Source: Mesorhizobium australicum WSM2073
Lineage (GTDB): Bacteria; Pseudomonadota; Alphaproteobacteria; Rhizobiales; Rhizobiaceae
Assembly (NCBI RefSeq): GCF_000230995.2
Contig: NC_019973.1
Coordinates: 4,044,001 to 4,108,000, forward strand
Length of the DNA stretch: 64,000 bases
Direction: 5' to 3'
Positions within the stretch are counted from its first letter, which is position 1, and the number at the start of each line of letters is the position of its first letter. This document shows positions 18,570-27,410 of the stretch, piece after piece. Under the pieces are notes generated by a model that was given only the letters and a program-made list of their open reading frames with translations, ran no database searches and was not told where the DNA came from. The position numbers were made by a program, and so were the translations under genes.

Positions 18570-19561
18570 GCGCCGCGGCCTTCTTGATTGCGGCCCTCTT
18601 GATTGCGGCCCTCTTGATTGCGGCGGGAATCGAGCAGCGCTTCCATCACCGCCATGCGCACGGCGACGCCCATTTCCACCTGCTCCTGGATGACGCTTTG
18701 CGGGCCGTCGGCGATTTCCGAAGCAATTTCGACACCGCGGTTCATCGGGCCAGGATGCATGACAAGCGCGTCATCCTTGGCGGCCTTCAGTTTCTCGGCG
18801 TCTAGACCAAAATAGCGGAAATATTCGCGCACCGACGGCACGAAGGCTCCTTCCATGCGCTCGCGCTGCAAGCGCAACATCATCACCACATCCGCGTCCT
18901 TCAGGCCCTCCGCCATCGAGCGGCAGACGATCACGCCCATCCTGTCGATGCCCGAGGGCAACAGCGTCGAGGGCGCCACCACCCGCACCTGTGCGCCGAG
19001 TGCGTTGAGCAGCATGATGTTGGAGCGCGCCACACGCGAATGCAGGATGTCGCCGCAGATCGCCACGATCAGCTTCGACAGCGCACCCTTGGCGCGGCGG
19101 ATGGTGAGCGCGTCGAGCAGCGCCTGTGTCGGGTGTTCATGGGCGCCGTCGCCGGCATTGACCACCGAGCAGCCGACCTTCTGCGCCAGGAGGGCCGCCG
19201 CGCCCGCCGACTGATGGCGGATGATCAATATGTCGGGCCGCATGGCATTGAGTGTCATCGCGGTGTCGATGAGCGTTTCGCCCTTCTTTACCGAGGAACT
19301 CGCCACCGACATGTTCATGACATCGGCGCCAAGCCGCTTTCCGGCCAGCTCGAACGAGGATTGCGTGCGGGTCGAGGCTTCGTAGAAGAGATTGATCTGG
19401 GTGCGGCCGCGCAGCGTCGAGGTCTTTTTTTCGGACTGGCGCGAGATCGCGACCGCCCGATCCGCCCTGTCGAGCAAAAGCTCGATGTCGGCGGGCGAAA
19501 GGTCGCTGATGCCCAGAAGATGGCGGTGAGGGTAGAGTGGCAGGGACGAAGCGTCGGTCAT
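18566..19561 (-). CDS. pyrB: Aspartate carbamoyltransferase catalytic subunit
   Basis: 331 aa. It catalyses carbamoyl phosphate plus aspartate to carbamoyl aspartate in pyrimidine synthesis. Landmarks: [20 protein letters not shown] (carbamoyl phosphate loop), [29 protein letters not shown] and [11 protein letters not shown]. The C-terminus ends in three identical NQEGR units encoded by a 15-base tandem repeat (18575-18619). It overlaps pyrC' by four bases and is probably complexed with it. A TTGCGG-N17-TATAGC promoter lies just upstream. Confidence 0.96.
   Translation of the reverse strand: MTDASSLPLYPHRHLLGISDLSPADIELLLDRADRAVAISRQSEKKTSTLRGRTQINLFYEASTRTQSSFELAGKRLGADVMNMSVASSSVKKGETLIDTAMTLNAMRPDILIIRHQSAGAAALLAQKVGCSVVNAGDGAHEHPTQALLDALTIRRAKGALSKLIVAICGDILHSRVARSNIMLLNALGAQVRVVAPSTLLPSGIDRMGVIVCRSMAEGLKDADVVMMLRLQRERMEGAFVPSVREYFRYFGLDAEKLKAAKDDALVMHPGPMNRGVEIASEIADGPQSVIQEQVEMGVAVRMAVMEALLDSRRNQEGRNQEGRNQEGRGA
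18575..18619. repeat. 15-bp tandem repeat, three copies, in the pyrB 3' end
   Basis: Three head-to-tail 15-base units (minus strand sense AATCAAGAGGGCCGC, one copy with GAA instead of GAG) encode NQEGR three times directly before the final Gly-Ala. Being a multiple of three it keeps the frame. It is the kind of repeat expected to vary in copy number by slippage. Confidence 0.95.
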
Positions 19562-19572
19562 CTCAAGGGGCT

Positions 19573-19601
19573 GCTATAGGGTGCGGATTTCGCGCCCGCA
19601 A
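19573..19601 (-). promoter_or_regulatory. Sigma-70-type promoter of the pyrB operon
   Basis: On the minus strand TTGCGG, 17-base spacer, TATAGC, ending 12 bases before the pyrB ATG. The arms GGGTGC (19580-19585) and GCACCC (19602-19607) form a dyad around the spacer and -35 box, a possible operator. The leader would be very short, so no attenuator is expected. Confidence 0.5.
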
Positions 19602-19779
19602 GCACCCGCTTTGGATTGACGCCGTTCTCCTCAATTTTTTCGTGTAGATAGCCGATTAGATCGGCCGGTATTTTCGTCGCGCGCGCAGCAACGCTTGGCT
19701 ATATCTAAGCCGACGGCCTCGGATTCGAGGCTTTCCGACAATAGGGCCTTTCTAGAAGGATCGGCTAGAAGGATTGGGC

Positions 19780-21408
19780 GTGACCGACGACGTAACGAAC
19801 CAGCCGCCGCCGCTGACGGGCGGCAACGCCTGGCGAGGCGATCCGTTGCTGATCCAGCTTGCCGAGCGCTTTTCCGATCCGGTGCGCAAGGATCTCGACG
19901 GGCTCGGCCGTTTCGTGCTGACGCAAGAAGCGCAGGAACTGGCGCGCCTCGCCAATGTCGAGACGCCGAAACTCAGGACGCACGATCGCCAGGGACGGCG
20001 CATCGACCTGGTCGAATTCCATCCCGCCTACCACGCCTTGATGCGCCGCTCGGTGGCCAACGGCCTGCATTCCTCGGTCTGGGAAAATGGCGACGCCGAG
20101 ATCGGCCGCCGCCATCAGGTGCGCGCCGCCCGTTTTTACCTGACGGCGGAACTCGAGACCGGGCATCTCTGCCCCATCACCATGACCAGCGCCTCGCTGG
20201 CGGCATTGATGGCCAGCCCAAAACTGTTTCGCGAATGGGCGCCGCGCGTGACGACGCGCAAATACGACCAGAGCCAGAAGCCGCCCGTCGAAAAGACCGG
20301 ACTGACGCTCGGCATGGGCATGACCGAGAAACAGGGCGGCACCGATGTGCGTGCCAATGTGACCCGGGCGGAACGCGTCGGTAGCGGCTTCTACCGCCTG
20401 ACGGGACATAAATGGTTCATGTCGGCGCCGATGTCGGACGCCTTCCTGGTGCTGGCACAGGCGCCGGAGGGACTGTCCTGCTTCCTGGTGCCGCGCGTGC
20501 TCGGCGACGGGTCTGGCAACGGCTTTCGCTTCCAGCGGCTGAAGGACAAGCTCGGCAATCGCTCGAACGCGTCTTCCGAGGTTGAATTCGTCAACGCCAT
20601 CGGGGAGATGGTCGGCGAACCCGGCGCCGGCGTCAAGACGATCATGGACATGGTGACGCTGACCCGGCTCGACTGCGCGGTGGCGTCTTCGGCGATCATG
20701 CGGGCCGGGCTGGCCGAAGCGATCCATCATGCCCGCCATCGCCAGGTGTTCGGTTCGACCTTGATCGAGCAGCCGTTGATGCAGCGCGTGCTGGCCGACA
20801 TGGCGCTCGATGTTGCCGCGGCGACCGCGCTGTCGTTCCGGCTGGCGCGTTCCTTCGACGAGGCGGCGAGCGATCGCGGCGAGGCGGCGTTCGCCCGCGC
20901 CATGACGCCGGTCGTCAAATACTGGGTCTGCAAGATCGCGCCACCGCTGCTTTACGAGGCGATGGAGTGCCTTGGCGGCAATGGCTATGTCGAGGAAGCT
21001 CCGCTCGCCCGTTATTACCGCGAAGCGCCTGTCAACGCGATCTGGGAAGGGTCGGGCAATGTCATGGCGCTCGACGTGCTGCGCGTGCTTGGCCGCGCGC
21101 CGGGGCTTTTCGAAGAAGTATTGACCGGCATCGATCGCGACCTCGGCGCCGGCGGGCGCGGCACGATCGGCGTTCTGAAGGCGGCCATGCAGGTCGCTTC
21201 GACCGACGAGGGCTCGGCCCGGCTGCTGACGGAACAGCTTGCGCTCTCTGCGGCGGCCGCCGAGTTGCGTCGGCTCGGGGCAGGGCGGATCGCCGATGCC
21301 TTCGTCGAGACGCGGCTCGCGGGCCAGTGGCGCAATACCTACGGCATGCTCGATTCGCGCCACGACGCGCGCATGATCATCGATACGCTCTATCCGCCGG
21401 TGAATTGA
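19780..21408 (+). CDS. AidB-like acyl-CoA dehydrogenase family protein
   Basis: Flavoprotein of 542 aa. The N-terminal 150 residues (TNQPPPLTGGNAWRGDPLL...FHPAYHALM) are the AidB-type extension and are followed by the acyl-CoA dehydrogenase core: GMGMTEKQGGTDVR, a FAD-contacting KWFMSAPMSDAFLVLAQ, and MECLGGNGYVEEAPLARYYREAP near the C-terminus. AidB belongs to the alkylation adaptive response in E. coli; the substrate is unknown. GTG at 19780 is taken as start because AGAAGGA sits 7 bases before it; a TTG at 19774 is the alternative. A 10-base direct repeat (CTAGAAGGAT) precedes the start. Confidence 0.88.
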   Translation: MTDDVTNQPPPLTGGNAWRGDPLLIQLAERFSDPVRKDLDGLGRFVLTQEAQELARLANVETPKLRTHDRQGRRIDLVEFHPAYHALMRRSVANGLHSSVWENGDAEIGRRHQVRAARFYLTAELETGHLCPITMTSASLAALMASPKLFREWAPRVTTRKYDQSQKPPVEKTGLTLGMGMTEKQGGTDVRANVTRAERVGSGFYRLTGHKWFMSAPMSDAFLVLAQAPEGLSCFLVPRVLGDGSGNGFRFQRLKDKLGNRSNASSEVEFVNAIGEMVGEPGAGVKTIMDMVTLTRLDCAVASSAIMRAGLAEAIHHARHRQVFGSTLIEQPLMQRVLADMALDVAAATALSFRLARSFDEAASDRGEAAFARAMTPVVKYWVCKIAPPLLYEAMECLGGNGYVEEAPLARYYREAPVNAIWEGSGNVMALDVLRVLGRAPGLFEEVLTGIDRDLGAGGRGTIGVLKAAMQVASTDEGSARLLTEQLALSAAAAELRRLGAGRIADAFVETRLAGQWRNTYGMLDSRHDARMIIDTLYPPVN

Positions 21409-21545
21409 CGGAGATGCCGTTCATGTTCGAGGGGCGTTGCCGGAATCCCCACTGACCCGCCGTCGCCGTTAACCTTAACAAATGGTTTCCGTTGCGGCGG
21501 CGAACCGCAAAGCCCACTGTCATTCCTGTCGAAGCAGGAATCACG

Positions 21546-22094
21546 ATGCGACACGTACTGACCTCCTTTCTGTCCGTGCACTGGGCGATCGTTTTTGCCC
21601 TGCTCGCGGTGATCTGTATCGATGGAAATCGAGGTGTGACGGCGGCTCTCGGCGTACTCGGCGTGACCGTCGAGAGCGCCCAGTTTGTCAATCTGGAGAA
21701 CATCGTCGTGGTCGCTCCGCTGGCGATCGCGTTGCTGGTCGTGGCGGTGCTGTTCTTCTGGGCCTTTGTCGATACACTGATCAACGACGCGTCCAGCCCC
21801 GGCGCCGACAGCGTCGTTCGCATCGCCTTCATTTCCGCTTCCGGGGTGATGTCGATGATCCTGATCGGCGGTGCGGCCCAAGGCATCAACGGCCTGTTCA
21901 TGGTGGTCGCAGTGCAACTGGCCGCACTTCTGGTCTCCTATGTCGCAATGCTTGCCGAACGGCGTTCGGTAGCTGCGCTGGATGAGGAGGATTTCCACGC
22001 CACGGCGCACAGCATGGCGAAAGCCGCGGCGCACAATTCGCTGCTCTCCATGATATCGGGACGGACCGGCCCGAACGGGAAGGGAGGCCGCTGA
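21546..22094 (+). CDS. Hypothetical inner-membrane protein
   Basis: 182 aa with about four hydrophobic helices (7-25, 58-82, 97-118, 124-142) and a polar cytoplasmic tail ending in NGKGGR. No family recognised. ATG 21546 follows AGCAGGAATCACG; the open frame extends 18 codons upstream without a better start. The stop overlaps the start of the next small membrane gene (TGATG, 22092-22096), so the two are coupled and may work together. Confidence 0.75.
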   Translation: MRHVLTSFLSVHWAIVFALLAVICIDGNRGVTAALGVLGVTVESAQFVNLENIVVVAPLAIALLVVAVLFFWAFVDTLINDASSPGADSVVRIAFISASGVMSMILIGGAAQGINGLFMVVAVQLAALLVSYVAMLAERRSVAALDEEDFHATAHSMAKAAAHNSLLSMISGRTGPNGKGGR

Positions 22095-22435
22095 TGCGCT
22101 ACATCTTCGCGTTGTGGGCCGCGCCGATGGCGCTGTTTTGGGGCTGGTTCTACCTGTCGCTCAACGACATGAATTTCGGCTATGTGATGCTCAGCCGGCA
22201 GCTGCACGATTTCGTGTTCCAGCTCTACGGTCAGATGCTCGGCATCGACCCCGCGACCATCCCGGGCATGGTGGCAAAAGCCTGCGTGTTCGATGGCTTG
22301 CTGCTCGTGGCGATATGGGTGTTTCGCAGGCGTCGCGAGATATTGGGCTGGGTCAGGCGTCGCTGGACGGGTCCGGTCCCGTTCGATCGGCTGCATCGAG
22401 TGACTGAAGCCGGTCTAAAACTCCCTGCAGAATAA
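22094..22435 (+). CDS. DUF6105-like small membrane protein
   Basis: 113 aa. Hydrophobic N-terminus ([21 protein letters not shown]), then [24 protein letters not shown] and a second helix [13 protein letters not shown] followed by arginine-rich [14 protein letters not shown]. The core resembles DUF6105 proteins of rhizobia. The last 83 bases overlap the convergent ruvX gene, so the C-terminal tail after about residue 87 may be unconserved. Function unknown. Confidence 0.75.
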   Translation: MRYIFALWAAPMALFWGWFYLSLNDMNFGYVMLSRQLHDFVFQLYGQMLGIDPATIPGMVAKACVFDGLLLVAIWVFRRRREILGWVRRRWTGPVPFDRLHRVTEAGLKLPAE

Positions 22436-22859
22436 AGGCGGCCGCCGCCGAATCGATCTTGCCGGCGCGTTTGGCGCGCGAGAAATCCATCTCTATCAGC
22501 GTCCGTTCGGCCGCGACGGTCGACAGCCGCTCATCCCAGAATACGAAGGGCAGGTCGCTTAGCCGCGCCATGTTGCGCACGAAGGCGCGCGATTTCTGTG
22601 CGCGCGGACCTTCCGATCCATCCATGTTGATCGGCAATCCGATCGCCACCGCACCGACATTCTCCTTCGTCAGCAATGCCAGAAGGACGGCGGCGTCGAG
22701 CGAGAATTTCCGCCGGATGATGACTGGACGCGGATGAGCGAAGGAGAACCCCCGATCGGAAACCGCCACGCCGATCGTCTTGTCGCCGAGATCGAGCCCC
22801 GCCAAGGTCCTGCCGTTGGCGAGCCGTGCCGGCAATTGCTCAATCGTGATGACGGTCAA
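22353..22859 (-). CDS. ruvX: Holliday junction resolvase-like nuclease RuvX/YqgF
   Basis: 168 aa RNase H-fold protein. Motifs: [17 protein letters not shown] with the first catalytic aspartate, [34 protein letters not shown] and the final acidic [14 protein letters not shown]. In bacteria this family is linked to 16S rRNA 5' maturation and to recombination. Its 3' end overlaps the convergent DUF6105 gene by 83 bases. It is divergent from the UPF0173 hydrolase gene. Confidence 0.92.
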   Translation of the reverse strand: MTVITIEQLPARLANGRTLAGLDLGDKTIGVAVSDRGFSFAHPRPVIIRRKFSLDAAVLLALLTKENVGAVAIGLPINMDGSEGPRAQKSRAFVRNMARLSDLPFVFWDERLSTVAAERTLIEMDFSRAKRAGKIDSAAAAFILQGVLDRLQSLDAADRTGPDPSSDA

Positions 22860-22983
22860 CGGTTTTCCCTCGTTTTTTCGACAGCACGCGTCCTTTCGGA
22901 TGCCCGGCGGACACTATACCCTTTGATCTCAAGGCTATCGGCGTTCTATCCTTTGGCTCGGGAAAAATCGAGGAAATGCATTC

Positions 22984-23691
22984 ATGAAACTGACCTGGTA
23001 TGGCCACTCGGCCTTCCGCATCGAAACCGGCGACGCGAAAATCCTCATCGACCCCTATCTGATCGGCAACCCGTCCTGGACGGACGGGTGGGAAGGACCG
23101 GCCGAAGGGATCACGCATGTTCTTTTGACGCACGGGCACAGCGACCACATCAGCGGCGCGCTGGAAGTGCTCGGCAAGAGCGGCGCGCAACTGGTCGCCA
23201 ATTTCGAGATCTGCATGTACCTTGTCGGCAGGGGCGTCAGCGACAAGAAGATCAATCCCGGCAACATTGGCGGCACGGTCGATTGCGGCGGTTTCACCTC
23301 CACTTTCGTTCAGGCGCTGCATTCGTCCTCCTTTGGCGAAGAGGGCGGCAAGAACGTCTATCTCGGCAATCCGGGTGGGCTGGTCCTGCATTTCCCGGAA
23401 GACCAGACGCTCTACCACATGGGTGACACCGACATCTTTTCCGACATGGCGCTGATCAATGAATTGCACGAGCCAAAGATTGGCATCGTTCCGATCGGCG
23501 ATCGCTTCACCATGGGCGGTGCGGTGGCGGCCCTTGCCTGCCGCCGCTTCTTCAAGTTCGAAACGGTGGTCCCTTGCCATTTCGGCACGTTTCCAATGAT
23601 CGACCCGACGCCCGAGAAGTTCGAAGCCGGGCTGGAAGGATCTGGGGTCAAGCTTGCATTGCCGAAGATTGGTGAAACGATTACCATCTAG
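22984..23691 (+). CDS. UPF0173 metal-dependent hydrolase
   Basis: 235 aa metallo-beta-lactamase-fold protein of the UPF0173 family. Metal ligands: LTHGHSDHISGA (HxHxDH, about residues 51-56), the downstream HMGDTDIF aspartate and PCHFGTFPM histidine. No signal peptide. The natural substrate of this family is not established. The ATG at 22984 is preceded by GAGGAAATGCATTC. A small secreted protein gene follows after 23 bases. Confidence 0.92.
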   Translation: MKLTWYGHSAFRIETGDAKILIDPYLIGNPSWTDGWEGPAEGITHVLLTHGHSDHISGALEVLGKSGAQLVANFEICMYLVGRGVSDKKINPGNIGGTVDCGGFTSTFVQALHSSSFGEEGGKNVYLGNPGGLVLHFPEDQTLYHMGDTDIFSDMALINELHEPKIGIVPIGDRFTMGGAVAALACRRFFKFETVVPCHFGTFPMIDPTPEKFEAGLEGSGVKLALPKIGETITI

Positions 23692-23714
23692 AACAGCCAA
23701 AGCGGAACAAATCC

Positions 23715-24131
23715 ATGGCATTAGGGCGATCTCTTTGCGTATCGATGTTTGTCGCGGCGTCGCCCGCGCTTGCTGCGGATGACTTCATCGAAGGTGTCTA
23801 TCTCCAGTCGGAGGAACTCTGTACCCAAGCCAAAAAGGATACGCTGCAGACGCTGATCGATGCCGGCAACATCGTTCTTTCGAAGAACGGCCTGCAAGGC
23901 GTCGAATACAATTGCGAATTCGTTCAGGTCAGCAAGGCGACACGCTCGCCGAGCTGGGCTGTGACGGCGATCTGCCAGGAGCCGGGCTATGTCTTTCCTG
24001 ACGTCCTGTCGGTGACGCAGATGAACCCGACGCAGGTCGATCTCGTGTCGGCCCGGCCGATCGACGATGAAAGCGAGGCGAGCGGCAACAGCGGCAGCTA
24101 CTATCTGTGCGCGGGCATTGCCCTGCCATGA
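23715..24131 (+). CDS. Hypothetical periplasmic protein
   Basis: 138 aa with an N-terminal signal peptide (MALGRSLCVSMFVAASPALA, cleavage near residue 20). The mature part holds four cysteines (ELCTQ, YNCEF, AICQE, YLCAG), which could form two disulfides in the periplasm. No family recognised. It starts 23 bases after the UPF0173 gene and is followed by a small hairpin (24139-24153). Confidence 0.72.
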   Translation: MALGRSLCVSMFVAASPALAADDFIEGVYLQSEELCTQAKKDTLQTLIDAGNIVLSKNGLQGVEYNCEFVQVSKATRSPSWAVTAICQEPGYVFPDVLSVTQMNPTQVDLVSARPIDDESEASGNSGSYYLCAGIALP

Positions 24132-24161
24132 GGTTGTTGCCCGATTGTCGGGCGGCACATG

Positions 24162-24190
24162 TTGCGCGTCGCGCGCCGCGCCGCTATAGC
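24162..24190 (+). promoter_or_regulatory. Sigma-70-type promoter of gatC
   Basis: TTGCGC, 17-base spacer, TATAGC, with the -10 box 28 bases ahead of the gatC ATG. The same boxes with the same spacing occur in the pyrB promoter of this window, which supports the call. Confidence 0.5.
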
Positions 24191-24218
24191 CCGGACTGGT
24201 TTTCCCCGAGGCAAATAC

Positions 24219-24506
24219 ATGTCCGTTGATGTCAAGACAGTGAAGCGCGTGGCGCATCTCGCCCGCATCGCGGTGAGCGAGGAAGATGCCGAGCGTATGA
24301 CCGGCGAGTTGAATGCCATACTGGGCTTCGTCGAGCAGTTGAACGAGGTCGATGTTTCCGGCGTCGAGCCAATGACGTCGGTGACGCCGATGGAAATGAA
24401 GAAGCGCGGCGATGTCGTCACCGACGGCAACAAGGCGGCCGACATCGTCGCCAACGCGCCCGCGACCGACGAGAATTTCTTCCTCGTGCCGAAGGTCGTG
24501 GAGTAA
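24219..24506 (+). CDS. gatC: Asp-tRNA(Asn)/Glu-tRNA(Gln) amidotransferase subunit C
   Basis: 95 aa, the usual GatC length. Sequence landmarks: [43 protein letters not shown] and the C-terminal [17 protein letters not shown]. It stabilises GatA in the GatCAB complex that converts misacylated Glu-tRNA(Gln) to Gln-tRNA(Gln). The start at 24219 follows CCGAGGCAAATAC; an upstream ATG at 24159 would lie within the promoter. Confidence 0.95.
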   Translation: MSVDVKTVKRVAHLARIAVSEEDAERMTGELNAILGFVEQLNEVDVSGVEPMTSVTPMEMKKRGDVVTDGNKAADIVANAPATDENFFLVPKVVE

Positions 24507-24513
24507 GGCACCG

Positions 24514-24969
24514 ATGGCTATCGAGATCGCCATCGAAACGCCGCTGCAGGACGACGTGCGCAGCCTGGTCGCGGAACTAAACGCGACCTTGCTCGAACTG
24601 ACGCCGCCGGAGCACTGCTACCACCTGACGGTCGAGCAGATGGCAGGCACGGACACGACGGTTTTCATCGCTCGGGACAACGGCGTCGCCATTGGTTGTG
24701 GTGCACTCAAGCGCCATGACGATGCCATTGGCGAGGTCAAGCGTATGTACACGAGGCCTTCGCATCGTGGCCGCAAGATCGGCGCTGGAATCGTCCAACG
24801 GGTCGAGGCGCTGGCGCGCGATGAAGGGTTGAAGCGGCTGGTGCTGGAGACCGGCGATCGCCATCCCGCCGCCTGGACCGTCTATGAACGCGCCGGGTTC
24901 TCGCGCTGCGGCCCGGTGCTGGACTATCCCGATTCCGAGTGGTCGGTGTTTTACGAAAAGAGCCTTTGA
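24514..24969 (+). CDS. GNAT family N-acetyltransferase
   Basis: 151 aa GNAT fold. The acetyl-CoA pyrophosphate loop is [21 protein letters not shown] (pattern RxxGxG/A near residue 85-92) followed by [21 protein letters not shown]. Substrate unknown. It lies between gatC and gatA, 7 bases after the first, and its stop overlaps the gatA ATG (TGATG), so it is part of the gat operon although it has no known part in amidotransfer. Confidence 0.9.
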   Translation: MAIEIAIETPLQDDVRSLVAELNATLLELTPPEHCYHLTVEQMAGTDTTVFIARDNGVAIGCGALKRHDDAIGEVKRMYTRPSHRGRKIGAGIVQRVEALARDEGLKRLVLETGDRHPAAWTVYERAGFSRCGPVLDYPDSEWSVFYEKSL

Positions 24970-26534
24970 TGAGCGACCTGACCCATCTGACGATTTCGCA
25001 GGCCCGCGCCAAGCTGCGCGCCAAGGAAATCACCGCGACCGAGATCACCGAAGCCTATCTCTTGGCGATCGATCGCGCCAATCCGGCGCTCAATGCCTAT
25101 GTGGCGGTGACGGGCGACAAGGCGCGCGACATGGCCAAGACGTCGGACGCCAGGCTGCTCAAGGGCGAGGGCGGTGCGCTGGAAGGCATTCCGCTCGGGA
25201 TCAAGGACCTGTTCGGTACCGAAGGCGTCCACACCCAGGCCTGCAGCCACGTGCTCGACGGTTTCAAGCCGCGCTATGAATCAACGGTCACGTCCAACCT
25301 GTGGGCCGACGGCGCGGTCATGCTGGGCAAGCTCAACATGGACGAATTCGCCATGGGCTCGTCCAACGAGACCTCCTACTACGGCCCGGTCATCAACCCG
25401 TGGCGGCGTTCGCGCCTCGATACGGTGGTGATGCCGACGACGCATCAGGGTGATGGCGGCTTCGTCTCGGCAGGTGGCACGAAAACCCAGCGTAGCCTCG
25501 ACAATGCGCAGCTGGTGCCGGGTGGTTCTTCCGGTGGTTCGGCGACCGCCGTGTCGGCCTTCCTGTGTGCAGGCGCAACCGCCACCGACACCGGCGGTTC
25601 GATCCGCCAGCCAGCCGCGTTCACCGGGACCGTCGGCATCAAGCCGACCTATGGCCGCTGCTCGCGCTGGGGCATCGTCGCCTTCGCCTCGTCGCTCGAT
25701 CAGGCCGGACCGATCGCCCGCGACGTGCGCGACGCCGCCATTCTCCTCAAATCCATGGCCTCGGTCGATCCCAAGGACACCACGTCCGTCGACCGGCCGG
25801 TGCCGGACTACGAGGCGGCGATCGGCAAGCCGATCAAGGGCATGAAAGTCGGCATTCCCAAGGAATACCGTGTCGACGGCATGCCGGAAGAGATCGAGGC
25901 GCTGTGGCAGAAGGGCATTGCCTGGCTCAAGGACGCGGGCGCCGAAATCGTCGACATCTCCCTGCCGCACACCAAATACGCGCTGCCGGCCTATTACATC
26001 GTGGCGCCCGCGGAAGCTTCTTCCAACCTCGCCCGCTATGACGGCGTCCGCTACGGCTTGCGCGTGCCGGGCAAGGACATCGTCGAGATGTATGAGAAGA
26101 CCCGCGCCGCCGGCTTCGGCCGCGAGGTCAAGCGCCGCATCATGATCGGCACCTATGTGCTGTCGGCCGGCTACTATGACGCCTACTACCTGCAGGCTCA
26201 GAAGGTGCGCAACCTGATCAAGCGCGACTTCGAAAATGTCTTCGCCGCCGGCGTCGATGTCATCCTGACACCTGCGACGCCGTCCGCTGCCTTCGGCATC
26301 GCCGACGAGGACATGGCCGCCGATCCGGTCAAGATGTATCTCAACGACATTTTCACCGTGACCGTGAACATGGCCGGCCTGCCCGGCATCGCAGTGCCCG
26401 CCGGCCTCGACCCCAAGGGGCTGCCGCTCGGCCTGCAGCTGATCGGCAGGCCGTTCGAGGAAGAGACGCTGTTCCAGACCGCCGCCGTCATCGAGCAGGC
26501 GGCCGGCACATTCCAGCCGGAGAAGTGGTGGTAA
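24969..26534 (+). CDS. gatA: Asp-tRNA(Asn)/Glu-tRNA(Gln) amidotransferase subunit A
   Basis: 521 aa amidase-signature enzyme that releases ammonia from glutamine for the transamidation. The Ser-cisSer-Lys triad is K79 (GIKDLF), S187 (GGSSGGS) and S211 (DTGGSIRQP). It is about 30 residues longer than the usual 485-495: between NPWR and the [11 protein letters not shown] loop (about 148-179) there is an inserted stretch including [18 protein letters not shown]. The start at 24969 overlaps the GNAT stop. gatB is not adjacent in this window. Confidence 0.95.
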   Translation: MSDLTHLTISQARAKLRAKEITATEITEAYLLAIDRANPALNAYVAVTGDKARDMAKTSDARLLKGEGGALEGIPLGIKDLFGTEGVHTQACSHVLDGFKPRYESTVTSNLWADGAVMLGKLNMDEFAMGSSNETSYYGPVINPWRRSRLDTVVMPTTHQGDGGFVSAGGTKTQRSLDNAQLVPGGSSGGSATAVSAFLCAGATATDTGGSIRQPAAFTGTVGIKPTYGRCSRWGIVAFASSLDQAGPIARDVRDAAILLKSMASVDPKDTTSVDRPVPDYEAAIGKPIKGMKVGIPKEYRVDGMPEEIEALWQKGIAWLKDAGAEIVDISLPHTKYALPAYYIVAPAEASSNLARYDGVRYGLRVPGKDIVEMYEKTRAAGFGREVKRRIMIGTYVLSAGYYDAYYLQAQKVRNLIKRDFENVFAAGVDVILTPATPSAAFGIADEDMAADPVKMYLNDIFTVTVNMAGLPGIAVPAGLDPKGLPLGLQLIGRPFEEETLFQTAAVIEQAAGTFQPEKWW

Positions 26535-26612
26535 GGATATCGCTCGCCTGACGCATGGTCCTGAAAATCGCGATCGATTTTGGACAGCCTTGCGGGCTGT
26601 AATGAGTGAGCG

Positions 26613-27410
26613 ATGTTCTACTATCTTTCCAAGATATTCTGGTTCTTCATCCAGCCGCTCAACCTGACGATCTTCCTGCTTTTGGCAGGCCTGCTCGCCG
26701 GGATGGCCGGCCGGCGGCGACTTGCCGTCAGCGGCGGCGTGCTGGCGTTTCTGATCCTTGCGCTGTCGGCGTGGACGTCACTTGGAGCGATGATGCTCAA
26801 TCCGCTGGAGGAACGCTTTCCCAGGCCGCCGCTGCCGGAGAAGGTAGACGGCATCGTCGTGCTCGGCGGCGGCTTCGAGGGCGCTATCAACCTTGTGCGC
26901 GGCGGCTATGAATTGAACAGCAGCGGCGATCGCATGGTTGAGACCGCGATCCTCGCCAGGCGTTTCCCGCAGGCAAAGGTGGTGGTCTCCGGTGGAAACG
27001 GTTCACTGTTCTTCGACGGCGAAGGTGATGCCGACACCGCGCCGCGCCTGCTCGAGGCGCTGGGTGTCCCGGCCGACCAGCTGCTCCTCGAAGACAAATC
27101 CCGCAACACTTACGAGAACGCGGTCTTCAGCCGCGAACTGGTCAAGCCCAAACCTGGCGAGACATGGCTTTTGGTGACATCAGCCTTTCACATGCCGCGC
27201 GCCAAGGCCCTGTTCGACAAGGCAGGTTTTCCAACTGTCCAATGGCCGGTCGACTATCGCACCTCGGGTCGGGAAGGCATCGGCTTGTTTCGCGACAACG
27301 CGGCCGATTCACTGCAGAACACGACCATCGCGGTTCGCGAATGGATCGGGCTTTTCGCCTATTGGCTTTCCGGCCGCATCGATCAGCCGTTTCCGACGCC
27401 CGGCGGCTGA
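26613..27410 (+). CDS. DUF218 / YdcF-ElyC family membrane protein
   Basis: 265 aa. Two N-terminal helices (about 5-27 and 33-55), then a DUF218 domain outside the membrane: GIVVLGGGFEGAINL, VVVSGGNGSLF, LLEDKSRNTYENAVFSRELV and LLVTSAFHMPRAKALFDKAGF. The E. coli relatives ElyC/SanA/YdcF are linked to envelope integrity and peptidoglycan precursor metabolism. The 3' end overlaps the convergent DUF599 gene by 28 bases. Confidence 0.88.
   Translation: MFYYLSKIFWFFIQPLNLTIFLLLAGLLAGMAGRRRLAVSGGVLAFLILALSAWTSLGAMMLNPLEERFPRPPLPEKVDGIVVLGGGFEGAINLVRGGYELNSSGDRMVETAILARRFPQAKVVVSGGNGSLFFDGEGDADTAPRLLEALGVPADQLLLEDKSRNTYENAVFSRELVKPKPGETWLLVTSAFHMPRAKALFDKAGFPTVQWPVDYRTSGREGIGLFRDNAADSLQNTTIAVREWIGLFAYWLSGRIDQPFPTPGG

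Noticed and set aside
19765..21363. 532-aa open frame on the minus strand
   Set aside because: Antisense shadow of the AidB-like gene, without family features.
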